Positions 1 through 5,367 of a stretch of DNA of 39,151 nt are shown in pieces. This stretch comes from a virus: the IMG/VR virus record IMGVR_UViG_3300020465_000870, positions 1 to 39,151 of that record; one strand, given 5' to 3'. Under the pieces are notes generated by a model that saw nothing but the letters and a program-made list of their open reading frames with translations, was not told where the DNA came from and did no database searches. Position 1 is the stretch's first letter; every line of letters begins with the position of its first letter. Made by a program: the position numbers and the translations under genes.

Positions 1-396
1 CCTGAAGAAAAATATGATGTCATCGAGAGCATGGTAGATAAACTTGATGAAATGGAAGGTAAACTCAACGAGCAAATCGAAAAGAATATTGCTCTTAACA
101 GGAGATTAGCCGAGTCCACTTCTGATGTTGTCTTTGGCGAAGTTGCCGAAGGACTTGCATCATCACAAAAGGAGAAACTTGCAACCCTCGTGGAAAATGT
201 TGAGTTTGAAAGTGAGTCAGACTATCGGGAGAAACTAGTAACACTTAAGGAATCTTATTTCCCAAGTAATGCTGGATCTCAAAGAGACAAGTCAGAAAAT
301 TTATCTGAAGGCACAGAAACTCCCGAAAATATAGCGGAAATATCAAACACAATGTCTGCATATCTTCAGACTCTGAATCGTGTCTCTAAAAAGTGA
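1..396 (+). CDS. 22: Prohead core scaffold protein gp22, C-terminal part
   Basis: The reading frame is open from the first base and has no start inside the window, so this is the last 131 residues of a longer protein. It is rich in Glu, Lys and Ser, with a coiled-coil-like helix near the left edge (DKLDEMEGKLNEQIEKN) and a disordered acidic tail. This is the composition of the T4 gp22 scaffold, which forms the prohead core and is degraded by the gp21 protease during maturation. Its position directly before gp23 is the invariant T4-like order. The family call rests on this context and composition, because little of the sequence is conserved. Confidence 0.85.
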   Translation, partial: PEEKYDVIESMVDKLDEMEGKLNEQIEKNIALNRRLAESTSDVVFGEVAEGLASSQKEKLATLVENVEFESESDYREKLVTLKESYFPSNAGSQRDKSENLSEGTETPENIAEISNTMSAYLQTLNRVSKK

Positions 397-405
397 TTTT
401 TATAT

Positions 406-413
406 CATAAATT
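406..413 (+). promoter_or_regulatory. Possible late promoter CATAAATT before gp23
   Basis: CATAAATT lies 23 bases before the gp23 start. It differs at one position from the NATAAATA late promoter box recognised by gp55-type sigma factors in cyanophages. It is weak on its own and is listed because gp23 is expected to have its own strong late promoter. Confidence 0.35.
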
Positions 414-436
414 CAAACTTACGAGGTAAAACTTAA

Positions 437-1864
437 ATGCAAGCCCCTATTAATCAGGAAGCTCTGCAGGAGAAGTGGGCACCACTACTAGACTACGAAG
501 GTTTAGATCAAATTAAAGATCCTCATCGTAGAATGGTAACCGCCGTTCTCTTGGAGAACCAAGAACAAACAATGCGCGAAGAGCGCGAATTCTTAACTGA
601 GCAACCAACAAACGCAACTGGATCTTCAGGTGCTACTGCTGGTTTCTCTGCTGGCGCAACTGCAGCAGGCCCTGTTGCTGGTTTCGACCCAGTACTTATA
701 AGTCTTATCCGTCGTTCAATGCCTAACTTGGTCGCTTATGACCTAGCAGGTGTTCAACCAATGAACGGCCCAACAGGACTTATCTTCGCAATGAGAAGTC
801 GCTTCACTTCACAGAGTGGAACAGAAGCACTATTCGATGAAGCAGATACAGCATTCTCTGCACAGCATCCAGACGGAGGAAACGACGTTTCTGCTGGATA
901 CACTCAGAATGAGGGTGCAAATACAGGTGGAGCAGTTGGTTTCGGTACTACAGGTGGTACTCAGCAAACTAACCCTGCTGCACTTAACCCAGAAAGTGGT
1001 CAGCAACACAATACCTACGTTACTGGACGTGGTATGGATACTGAGGACTCTGAAGCACTCGGTACAACTGGAAATGCTTTCAACGAGATGGCATTCTCAA
1101 TCGAGAAAGTCACCGTTACAGCGAAGACCAGAGCACTCAAAGCTGAGTACAGTCTAGAACTTGCTCAAGACTTGAAAGCAATTCATGGTCTTAATGCTGA
1201 AGCAGAACTTGCCAACATTCTTTCTACTGAGATCCTTGCTGAGATCAATAGAGAAGTTATCAGAACAATCTATAAGGTTGCTGAATCTGGTGCACAAACA
1301 AACACAGCAACTGCTGGTGCGTTTGACCTAGACACAGACAGTAACGGTAGGTGGTCTGTTGAGAAGTTCAAAGGACTTATCTTCCAAATCGAGCGCGACG
1401 CTAACGCTATCGCACAAAGAACTCGTCGCGGAAAGGGTAACATGATCCTCTGCTCTGCTGACGTTGCTTCTGCACTCACAATGGCAGGTGTTCTAGATTA
1501 CACCCCTGCACTTAATGCAAACCTTAACGTAGATGACACAGGCAACACATTTGCTGGTGTTCTTCAAGGTAAGTACAGAGTTTACATCGACCCATTCGCT
1601 GCAAACTTAGCTGCTGATCAGTACTACGTTGTTGGATACAAAGGTACATCACCTTACGACGCTGGATTATTCTACTGCCCATACGTTCCTCTACAGATGG
1701 TTCGTGCGGTTGGTCAGGACACCTTCCAACCAAAAATTGGATTTAAGACTCGCTACGGCATGGTCGCAAACCCATTCGCAGAAGGTACAACTCAGGGTCT
1801 TGGTCGTCTTGCAGTTAACGCTAACCGTTACTACAGACGTGTTAAGGTTCAGAACCTCATGTAA
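437..1864 (+). CDS. 23: Major capsid protein gp23
   Basis: This 475-residue protein is the T4-type major head subunit, which forms the hexamers of the prohead and mature capsid. The N-terminal delta region (about residues 1-55) ends in Leu-Thr-Glu at 53-55. That fits the L/I-x-E cleavage rule of the gp21 protease, so maturation probably cuts after Glu55. A Gly/Ala/Thr-rich stretch follows, then the conserved segment with FDPVLISLIRRSMPNLVAYD (residues 83-102), which is diagnostic of cyanophage gp23. The C-terminal HK97-like core ends near the stop with RYYRRVKVQNLM. Codon use is richer in C-ending codons than in neighbouring genes, as expected for the most highly expressed phage gene. A strong terminator follows. 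Confidence 0.98.
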   Translation: MQAPINQEALQEKWAPLLDYEGLDQIKDPHRRMVTAVLLENQEQTMREEREFLTEQPTNATGSSGATAGFSAGATAAGPVAGFDPVLISLIRRSMPNLVAYDLAGVQPMNGPTGLIFAMRSRFTSQSGTEALFDEADTAFSAQHPDGGNDVSAGYTQNEGANTGGAVGFGTTGGTQQTNPAALNPESGQQHNTYVTGRGMDTEDSEALGTTGNAFNEMAFSIEKVTVTAKTRALKAEYSLELAQDLKAIHGLNAEAELANILSTEILAEINREVIRTIYKVAESGAQTNTATAGAFDLDTDSNGRWSVEKFKGLIFQIERDANAIAQRTRRGKGNMILCSADVASALTMAGVLDYTPALNANLNVDDTGNTFAGVLQGKYRVYIDPFAANLAADQYYVVGYKGTSPYDAGLFYCPYVPLQMVRAVGQDTFQPKIGFKTRYGMVANPFAEGTTQGLGRLAVNANRYYRRVKVQNLM

Positions 1865-1883
1865 TTCATATTACATATCTTTC

Positions 1884-1914
1884 AAAGACTCCCTTTCGAG
1901 GGGGTCTTTTTTTT
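1884..1914 (+). terminator. Rho-independent terminator after gp23
   Basis: A 10-bp stem (AAAGACTCCC with GGGGGTCTTT, one G-U pair) closes a 6-base loop, TTTCGA. It is followed directly by a run of T residues to 1914. It lies 20 bases after the gp23 stop and should end the head-gene transcript. Confidence 0.92.
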
Positions 1915-1979
1915 GACTAAGTATAAATTCGTAGGCATTTCTTTTTGTTAACAAAATCTTTAGGATATCAACACCATAT

Positions 1980-1987
1980 AATAAATA
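1980..1987 (+). promoter_or_regulatory. T4-type late promoter box AATAAATA
   Basis: AATAAATA matches the NATAAATA late promoter motif of cyanophages. It lies between the gp23 terminator and the small gene starting at 2068, leaving a leader of about 70 bases. A second looser copy (TATAAATT) is at 1922-1929. The 1865-2067 interval holds only the terminator and these boxes. Confidence 0.55.
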
Positions 1988-2067
1988 ATGGTAGAATTGG
2001 AGAACCAATATGTAACCAAACCTTGCTTGGTTATGGTGCAAAAATCAAAGAATTTAGGAGGCAATTA

Positions 2068-2214
2068 ATGCACAACCTAGTATCATATAATCAACTAGCA
2101 GGTTCATACGATGATGAACAAGACAACAAACTCACAGAATACTACGAGTGTTTAATTGACTGTCTAGACGACCAACACGTATGTAAACGTATTTGTAGGG
2201 AGGTTCTTACTTAA
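2068..2214 (+). CDS. Small conserved cyanophage protein, Cys-rich C-terminus
   Basis: This is a 48-residue protein with no known function. The start at 2068 is chosen because a strong ribosome binding site (AGGAGG) lies 7 bases upstream. The frame can be extended to a TTG at 1945, but that would run through the promoter region and has no binding site. The second half is acidic and contains three Cys residues (ECLIDC and KRIC), which could bind metal or form disulfides. It has its own promoter and terminator, so it is probably expressed late as a single-gene transcript. Similar proteins are common next to gp23 in cyanomyoviruses. Confidence 0.75.
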   Translation: MHNLVSYNQLAGSYDDEQDNKLTEYYECLIDCLDDQHVCKRICREVLT

Positions 2215-2239
2215 GTTATCAAAGTCTTTCATGAATGGA

Positions 2240-2264
2240 GAGAGGAGCAATCCTCTCTTTTTTT
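2240..2264 (+). terminator. Rho-independent terminator with GNRA tetraloop
   Basis: A 7-bp stem, GAGAGGA with TCCTCTC, closes a GCAA tetraloop of the stable GNRA class. Seven T residues follow. It ends the transcript of the small gene at 2068. Confidence 0.93.
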
Positions 2265-2271
2265 ATCTCTA

Positions 2272-2279
2272 TATAAATA
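2272..2279 (+). promoter_or_regulatory. Consensus late promoter TATAAATA
   Basis: TATAAATA is the exact T4 late promoter box. It lies directly after the terminator and only 5 bases before the ATG at 2285. Transcription starting about 6-8 bases downstream would begin at or inside that start codon. Either that gene is leaderless or the main targets are the downstream genes from 2400 to 3942, which include structural genes. Confidence 0.75.
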
Positions 2280-2284
2280 CCTAT

Positions 2285-2437
2285 ATGAAAGACAAAAAAG
2301 CAGCGAAACTAATCCTAAAACGAGCCAAAAAAAATCCTAAATTGTATTCTAAACAAGAAGTTTATTATGCAAAACAGATAAAAAAACAACTCAAGAAAGA
2401 TGCCTTATCACATAAAAAAACCAAGTGCGACGAATAG
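2285..2437 (+). CDS. Small basic conserved cyanophage protein
   Basis: This 50-residue protein is strongly basic: about one third of residues are Lys or Arg, with repeated KKAAK and KKQLKK helices. A nucleic-acid-binding role is possible but not shown. The ATG at 2285 is preferred over an in-frame ATG at 2231, because 2231 lies before the terminator and the late promoter. It overlaps the next gene by 38 bases in another frame, which is typical of compact late operons in these phages. I recognise it as a recurrent hypothetical protein of cyanomyoviruses and cannot name a function. Confidence 0.7.
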   Translation: MKDKKAAKLILKRAKKNPKLYSKQEVYYAKQIKKQLKKDALSHKKTKCDE

Positions 2438-2597
2438 TAGTGTAGATGTATATTACATCGGTGCTGCAAAAGGTTTTGCTAGGTGGAGTGATGATTTTAG
2501 TAAAAGAAAACAATATACAAAAAACCCAACCTATCTAACCACAAACAATGATGGTAAAAATGGTGGATGGAAAGGGTGTAGTGTTGTTTCCGAATAA
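2400..2597 (+). CDS. Conserved cyanophage hypothetical protein (MPYHIKKPS family)
   Basis: This 65-residue soluble protein resembles a small family that recurs in T4-like cyanophages. Members start MPYHIKK, contain a VYYIG segment with an aromatic W (RWSDDF), and end with a Gly/Trp motif (NGGWKGCSVVSE). No catalytic motif is visible. It begins inside the upstream basic gene, and its location among late genes suggests a virion or assembly role. That role is inference only. Confidence 0.75.
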   Translation: MPYHIKKPSATNSSVDVYYIGAAKGFARWSDDFSKRKQYTKNPTYLTTNNDGKNGGWKGCSVVSE

Positions 2598-2622
2598 CTA
2601 AATAACTAAAAATATAACTCCA

Positions 2623-2781
2623 ATGAAACCATCACCACGCCAATTAAAAGAGGCTACAAAGGCATACGAAAAGATAATAAACCATTTAGTTAGTGAGGGA
2701 TATGCATCAAATAAAGGAGATGCAGATTCTATTATCGGTGGAATGAGTGAAGAATGGTATCACATGATCGTTAACGAATGA
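2623..2781 (+). CDS. Small hypothetical protein
   Basis: This 52-residue helical protein (starting MKPSPRQLKEATKAYEKII) ends in EEWYHMIVNE. Its stop codon overlaps the start of the next gene as ATGA, so the two are probably translationally coupled. The N-terminus resembles other small cyanophage proteins with a helical KEATKAYEKIINHLVSEGYA segment. No function can be assigned. Confidence 0.65.
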   Translation: MKPSPRQLKEATKAYEKIINHLVSEGYASNKGDADSIIGGMSEEWYHMIVNE

Positions 2782-3065
2782 AAAATTTTCAAGAGTTTCT
2801 TGAATCGACAAAGTGCCCAAAAGGATATAGATTCGATACAAAACTTAAGAGTTGCGTCCCAACTAAAAGATATCCATACTATCCTTATGGGATGTTAGGT
2901 AGAAGTAGGGAGGAAACGAAAAATGGTAACGGATCTAATGGATCTAACGGGAATGGAACTAATGGTTCTCATTCTGGCAACGGTAATGGTTCTAACGGGC
3001 ATTCTGGTGGGAATGGTGGTGGAGCTTCGGGCAATGGCGGCAACGGTGGGGGAAACGGAGGTTAG
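2778..3065 (+). CDS. Gly/Asn/Ser-repeat protein with capsid-targeting-like N-terminus
   Basis: This 95-residue protein starts MKNFQEFLES. That resembles the T4 capsid targeting sequence MKTYQEFIAE, found on internal head proteins and removed by the gp21 protease. A short Cys-containing module follows (residues 13-27, CPKGYRFDTKLKSC). After about residue 49 the protein is almost purely Gly, Asn and Ser with a few His and Thr (GNGSNGS repeats), so the tail must be flexible or aggregation-prone. It overlaps the gene before by ATGA and is followed after 2 bases by another gene with a similar N-terminus. It may be packaged in the head, but the last-residue cleavage match (F-L-E) is imperfect. Confidence 0.7.
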   Translation: MKNFQEFLESTKCPKGYRFDTKLKSCVPTKRYPYYPYGMLGRSREETKNGNGSNGSNGNGTNGSHSGNGNGSNGHSGGNGGGASGNGGNGGGNGG

Positions 3066-3067
3066 TC

Positions 3068-3385
3068 ATGAAAAATTTACGCCAATTTCTAGAAGAATCA
3101 AATCCACGCATTCCTAGAAAGAAAGGTCAACCAGCAAAATCAAAAAAACATTCGGACTTGTATACAGACGAAGATCCGAAGGGAACTATTCATGGTCTTG
3201 GATTTAAAGATGAATCCACAGCTAGATCGAGTGTAACAAAAATAAGAAAATCAAGCCGTTCACACGCACATAAAATACAGGCAGCGATTGCGATGGAGCA
3301 ACGTGCTAGAGTAATGGGTAAGACATCAGAAGCAGCGATCTATCGTAAGTTTATAAATTCTATGAAGAAGAAAACTAAAAAATGA
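3068..3385 (+). CDS. Basic protein with capsid-targeting-like N-terminus, candidate internal head protein
   Basis: This 105-residue basic protein starts MKNLRQFLEES. The segment L-E-E fits the L/I-x-E rule of the T4 prohead protease, so cleavage after residue 10 is plausible. The rest is Lys/Arg-rich. It contains a conserved cyanophage module (HGLGFKDESTARSSVTKIRK and SHAHKIQAAIAMEQRAR, about residues 43-82) and ends KKKTKK. T4 internal proteins IPI-IPIII share this layout: a targeting peptide followed by a small basic domain carried with the DNA. Its location between gp23 and gp3 in the late operon supports this. The enzymatic role, if any, is unknown. Confidence 0.75.
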   Translation: MKNLRQFLEESNPRIPRKKGQPAKSKKHSDLYTDEDPKGTIHGLGFKDESTARSSVTKIRKSSRSHAHKIQAAIAMEQRARVMGKTSEAAIYRKFINSMKKKTKK

Positions 3386-3942
3386 CATCATCTACAAATC
3401 GTGGCCCTTTAGCAGGTCAAATTGCAAATCGTAATTATCTTTCACCGATTGGGTTTAAATTTATTTTATCTAAATTTCCCAAGATAGATTTCTTCTGCAA
3501 CTCTGCTTCAATACCAGATATCACATTAGGAACATTTCAACAACCATCATACTTAAAGTTTATTGATGTCCCCGGTGAAAAATTAACTTATGGAGATTTA
3601 GATATTCGATTCTTAGTTGATGAGAATATGGAAAATTATGCAGCAGTTCATAATTGGTTAACAGGATTAGGTTTTCCAGAAACACCACAACAATTTGTCA
3701 ATAAAACTACAGATTCTGATGGTATTCGTGATTTGGAAGAACAATTTTGTGATGGATCTCTACGTATCTTGAATAGTAATTATCGTGATGTTGCTATAGT
3801 AAAATTTCAAGACTTATTTCCCGTATCCTTAACATCTCTAACATTTGATGCTACAGAATCAGATATACAATACTTTACAGCACAGGCTGTTTTCCGCTAT
3901 ACTATATACACACTAACTGATACGACTGGCAAACCTTTATGA
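3382..3942 (+). CDS. 3: Tail completion and sheath stabiliser protein gp3
   Basis: This 186-residue protein belongs to the tail-tube fold group. Cyanophage members in this position, between gp23 and uvsY, are the gp3 equivalents that cap the tail tube and sheath. Conserved stretches include NRNYLSPIGFKFILSKFPKI (residues 17-36), FLVDENMENYAAVHNWLTGLG (about 78-98), and the FPVSLTSLTFDATESDIQYF region near the C-terminus. T4 gp3 has a similar length (176 residues). Confusion with the related tube protein gp19 is possible, but gp19 normally sits upstream beside gp18. The start overlaps the stop of the basic protein gene, and the stop overlaps the uvsY start. Confidence 0.85.
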   Translation: MTSSTNRGPLAGQIANRNYLSPIGFKFILSKFPKIDFFCNSASIPDITLGTFQQPSYLKFIDVPGEKLTYGDLDIRFLVDENMENYAAVHNWLTGLGFPETPQQFVNKTTDSDGIRDLEEQFCDGSLRILNSNYRDVAIVKFQDLFPVSLTSLTFDATESDIQYFTAQAVFRYTIYTLTDTTGKPL

Positions 3943-4367
3943 ATCTTGAAAAAATTCAGGAGATGTGGGAGCGTGATGCTGTCATTGATCCTGATAATCT
4001 ACATGATGAGTCATTAAAAATACCTCAATTACATTCAAAGTATTATACAATCTATAATACGATTAGTTTGATGCGTGAGAAAGCAAGAGAGACATATAAT
4101 AAAATTAAATTAGAGAGACATAATTACTACACAGGAAAGGCAACTGCAGAAGTATATGCCGAAGACCCATTTCCATACAAAGTTAGAGAAAAGGACGCAA
4201 TACAGAGGCATCTAGATGCTGATGAAAGACTTAATCAGAGTGACATGAAGATTAGATATTATGATGTGACTCTTAAATTTTTAGAAGAGATAATCAGAAA
4301 TATATCTGGTCGTACATACCAAATTAAGAATGCCATTGAGTGGCAGAAATTTCAATCTGGATTTTAA
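3939..4367 (+). CDS. uvsY: Recombination mediator UvsY
   Basis: This 142-residue protein is the T4-type UvsY. It loads the UvsX recombinase onto single-stranded DNA covered by gp32. The N-terminal helix (LEKIQEMWERDAVID) and the segment LHSKYYTIYNTISLMREKARETYNK match the family. So does the basic motif with LERHNYYTGK (K/R-x-x-YY-x-G, residues 59-68), known in T4 as LDYYSG. The length is almost that of T4 UvsY (137). It is coupled to gp3 by an ATGA overlap. The frame stays open to the tRNA region without a terminator, and transcripts running on would read antisense to the tRNA. Confidence 0.95.
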   Translation: MNLEKIQEMWERDAVIDPDNLHDESLKIPQLHSKYYTIYNTISLMREKARETYNKIKLERHNYYTGKATAEVYAEDPFPYKVREKDAIQRHLDADERLNQSDMKIRYYDVTLKFLEEIIRNISGRTYQIKNAIEWQKFQSGF

Positions 4368-4385
4368 ATAAATATATTTTTTAAA

Positions 4386-4481
4386 CTGTAGAGGCACGAC
4401 TCGAACGTGCAAGACCTACCAAGCTAATGATTGATCGGGAGAGAAACAGTCTCCTGTGTTTACCAATTTCACCACTCTACA
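4386..4481 (-). tRNA. tRNA-Asn(GUU)-like gene with long variable arm
   Basis: Read on the minus strand from 4481 to 4386, the sequence folds as a tRNA. The acceptor stem is TGTAGAG/CTCTACA (7 bp) and the D stem is GTG/CAC with GG in the loop. The anticodon stem is GGAGA/TCTCC with loop CTGTTTC. A 27-base variable region follows (plus-strand 4411-4437). The T stem is GCACG/CGTGC with the canonical loop TTCGAGT, and the discriminator is G. No CCA is encoded. The anticodon GTT (4445-4447) reads Asn codons. G73, the U1-A72 pair and the GUU anticodon agree with bacterial Asn identity. The long variable arm (a 5-bp hairpin ATCAA/TTGGT is possible) is a Leu/Ser/Tyr trait, and base 37 is T rather than the usual purine. 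It lies 12 bases downstream of the AsnRS-like gene. Confidence 0.85.
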
Positions 4482-4493
4482 TTGACCCTGAAG

Positions 4494-5297
4494 TTAATCA
4501 GGGATTGCTTGCATGATACGTGTTACACCGATTCCTCCTCCACTTCTAGGAAAGAAATCAAACTCAAGGAACTCTTCTAGTTCTTTCTCAACTCTTTCCT
4601 TACCAAATAATTTGTAAAGTAAGTCAGCATATTGCCCATCAGAGATAGTATGGAATGTATCACGCATCTGTTTCTTATCGGTGCTACGTTCCGCAGAACC
4701 AATAGTTTCCATACCATTTAAGATTACATCAATCTTCTTACTGGTTTCACCATCATCATTTCTTGCCATATTCCAGAATGGTGATGTCCACTCAGGGAAA
4801 TGTGTAATCATACCACGACCAATTGATTTCTCATGATCATGATCTAATTCTTTGGTCTTAAATGCTCCTGCCCAATGCTCATATTTTTTAACATCATATT
4901 CTTGTAAAGGAACACCTACATACTTGCATAATTCCATCTCCATTTTCTCAAGTTCTTCCACACCACCGTGCATTTCAAACTCAAACATTGGGAAGATTAC
5001 TTCATGTCTTCCTTCTACTGGATTTGGTTCTTGACGATATGAGGTGGAGACACAAAAGAAACCGGGTGCTTCTGGATTCTTGAGTAATTCATATTCCAAC
5101 CACATCTGTCCTGTTTGTGGAAGTGGCCAAACTTGTCCATTATATTCATATGTTGCTACAGTTTCAGGATCTTCGCATGCAGCAAGTATACTTAAACGGT
5201 TCTGAGTATGAACTTCAAAAAAACCTTTAGACAAAAAAAATGACCTTAATAGGTCAACGGTCTTTGTATACTTTTTCGGGTCAATGAGACTTGTCAT
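4494..5297 (-). CDS. Class II aminoacyl-tRNA synthetase catalytic core, AsnRS/AspRS-like, without anticodon domain
   Basis: The 267-residue protein has the three class II synthetase motifs. Motif 1 is around FFLSKGFFEVHTQNR (residues 20-34). Motif 2 contains Y-R-Q-E (87-90), followed by RHEVIFPMFEFEM. Motif 3 is SGGGIGVTRI (252-261). GMETIGSAERSTD (195-207) resembles the AsnRS/AspRS glycine-rich flipping region. Full AsnRS is about 460 residues with an N-terminal OB-fold that reads the anticodon; that domain is absent here. Known AsnRS paralogues without it include AsnA-type asparagine synthetases, so Asn synthesis from Asp is an alternative. The neighbouring tRNA-Asn-like gene on the same strand favours a tRNA substrate. 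It is the only protein gene on the minus strand. Confidence 0.9.
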   Translation of the reverse strand: MTSLIDPKKYTKTVDLLRSFFLSKGFFEVHTQNRLSILAACEDPETVATYEYNGQVWPLPQTGQMWLEYELLKNPEAPGFFCVSTSYRQEPNPVEGRHEVIFPMFEFEMHGGVEELEKMEMELCKYVGVPLQEYDVKKYEHWAGAFKTKELDHDHEKSIGRGMITHFPEWTSPFWNMARNDDGETSKKIDVILNGMETIGSAERSTDKKQMRDTFHTISDGQYADLLYKLFGKERVEKELEEFLEFDFFPRSGGGIGVTRIMQAIPD

Positions 5298-5325
5298 TAT
5301 TTTAGGCTAAACTGCATTATTTAGC

Positions 5326-5345
5326 ATTTAGTGAGCTCACTAAAT
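5326..5345. promoter_or_regulatory. Perfect 20-bp palindrome between divergent genes
   Basis: ATTTAGTGAGCTCACTAAAT is a perfect inverted repeat with no spacer. It lies in the 70-base gap between the start of the synthetase-like gene (minus strand) and uvsW (plus strand). Because it sits at the 5' ends of both genes, a terminator role is unlikely. A dimeric operator controlling both directions fits better. No clear sigma-70 boxes are visible around it. Confidence 0.7.
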
Positions 5346-5367
5346 ATCTGTGAATGAACACTATTTT

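Noticed and set aside
816-1157. Open frame of 113 residues in another frame inside gp23
   Set aside because: It lies wholly within gp23, has low-complexity Gln/Leu/Thr composition typical of a shifted frame, and has no ribosome site.
1945-2067. N-terminal extension of the small gene at 2068 to a TTG
   Set aside because: It would run through the late promoter region, and AGGAGG lies just before the ATG at 2068.
2920-3062. Repeat array that could be mistaken for CRISPR or a VNTR locus
   Set aside because: Units are short, imperfect and in frame with a Gly/Asn/Ser protein. There are no equal spacers.
2923-3117. Alternative frame across the Gly/Asn repeat
   Set aside because: It arises because repeat DNA is open in more than one frame. 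The main frame has the targeting-like start and coupled overlaps.
4386-4481. Reading the RNA as a decayed tRNA or a tRNA with an intron
   Set aside because: All four stems pair perfectly, the T and D loops are canonical, and the extra length falls only in the variable region, which allows a normal fold without an intron.
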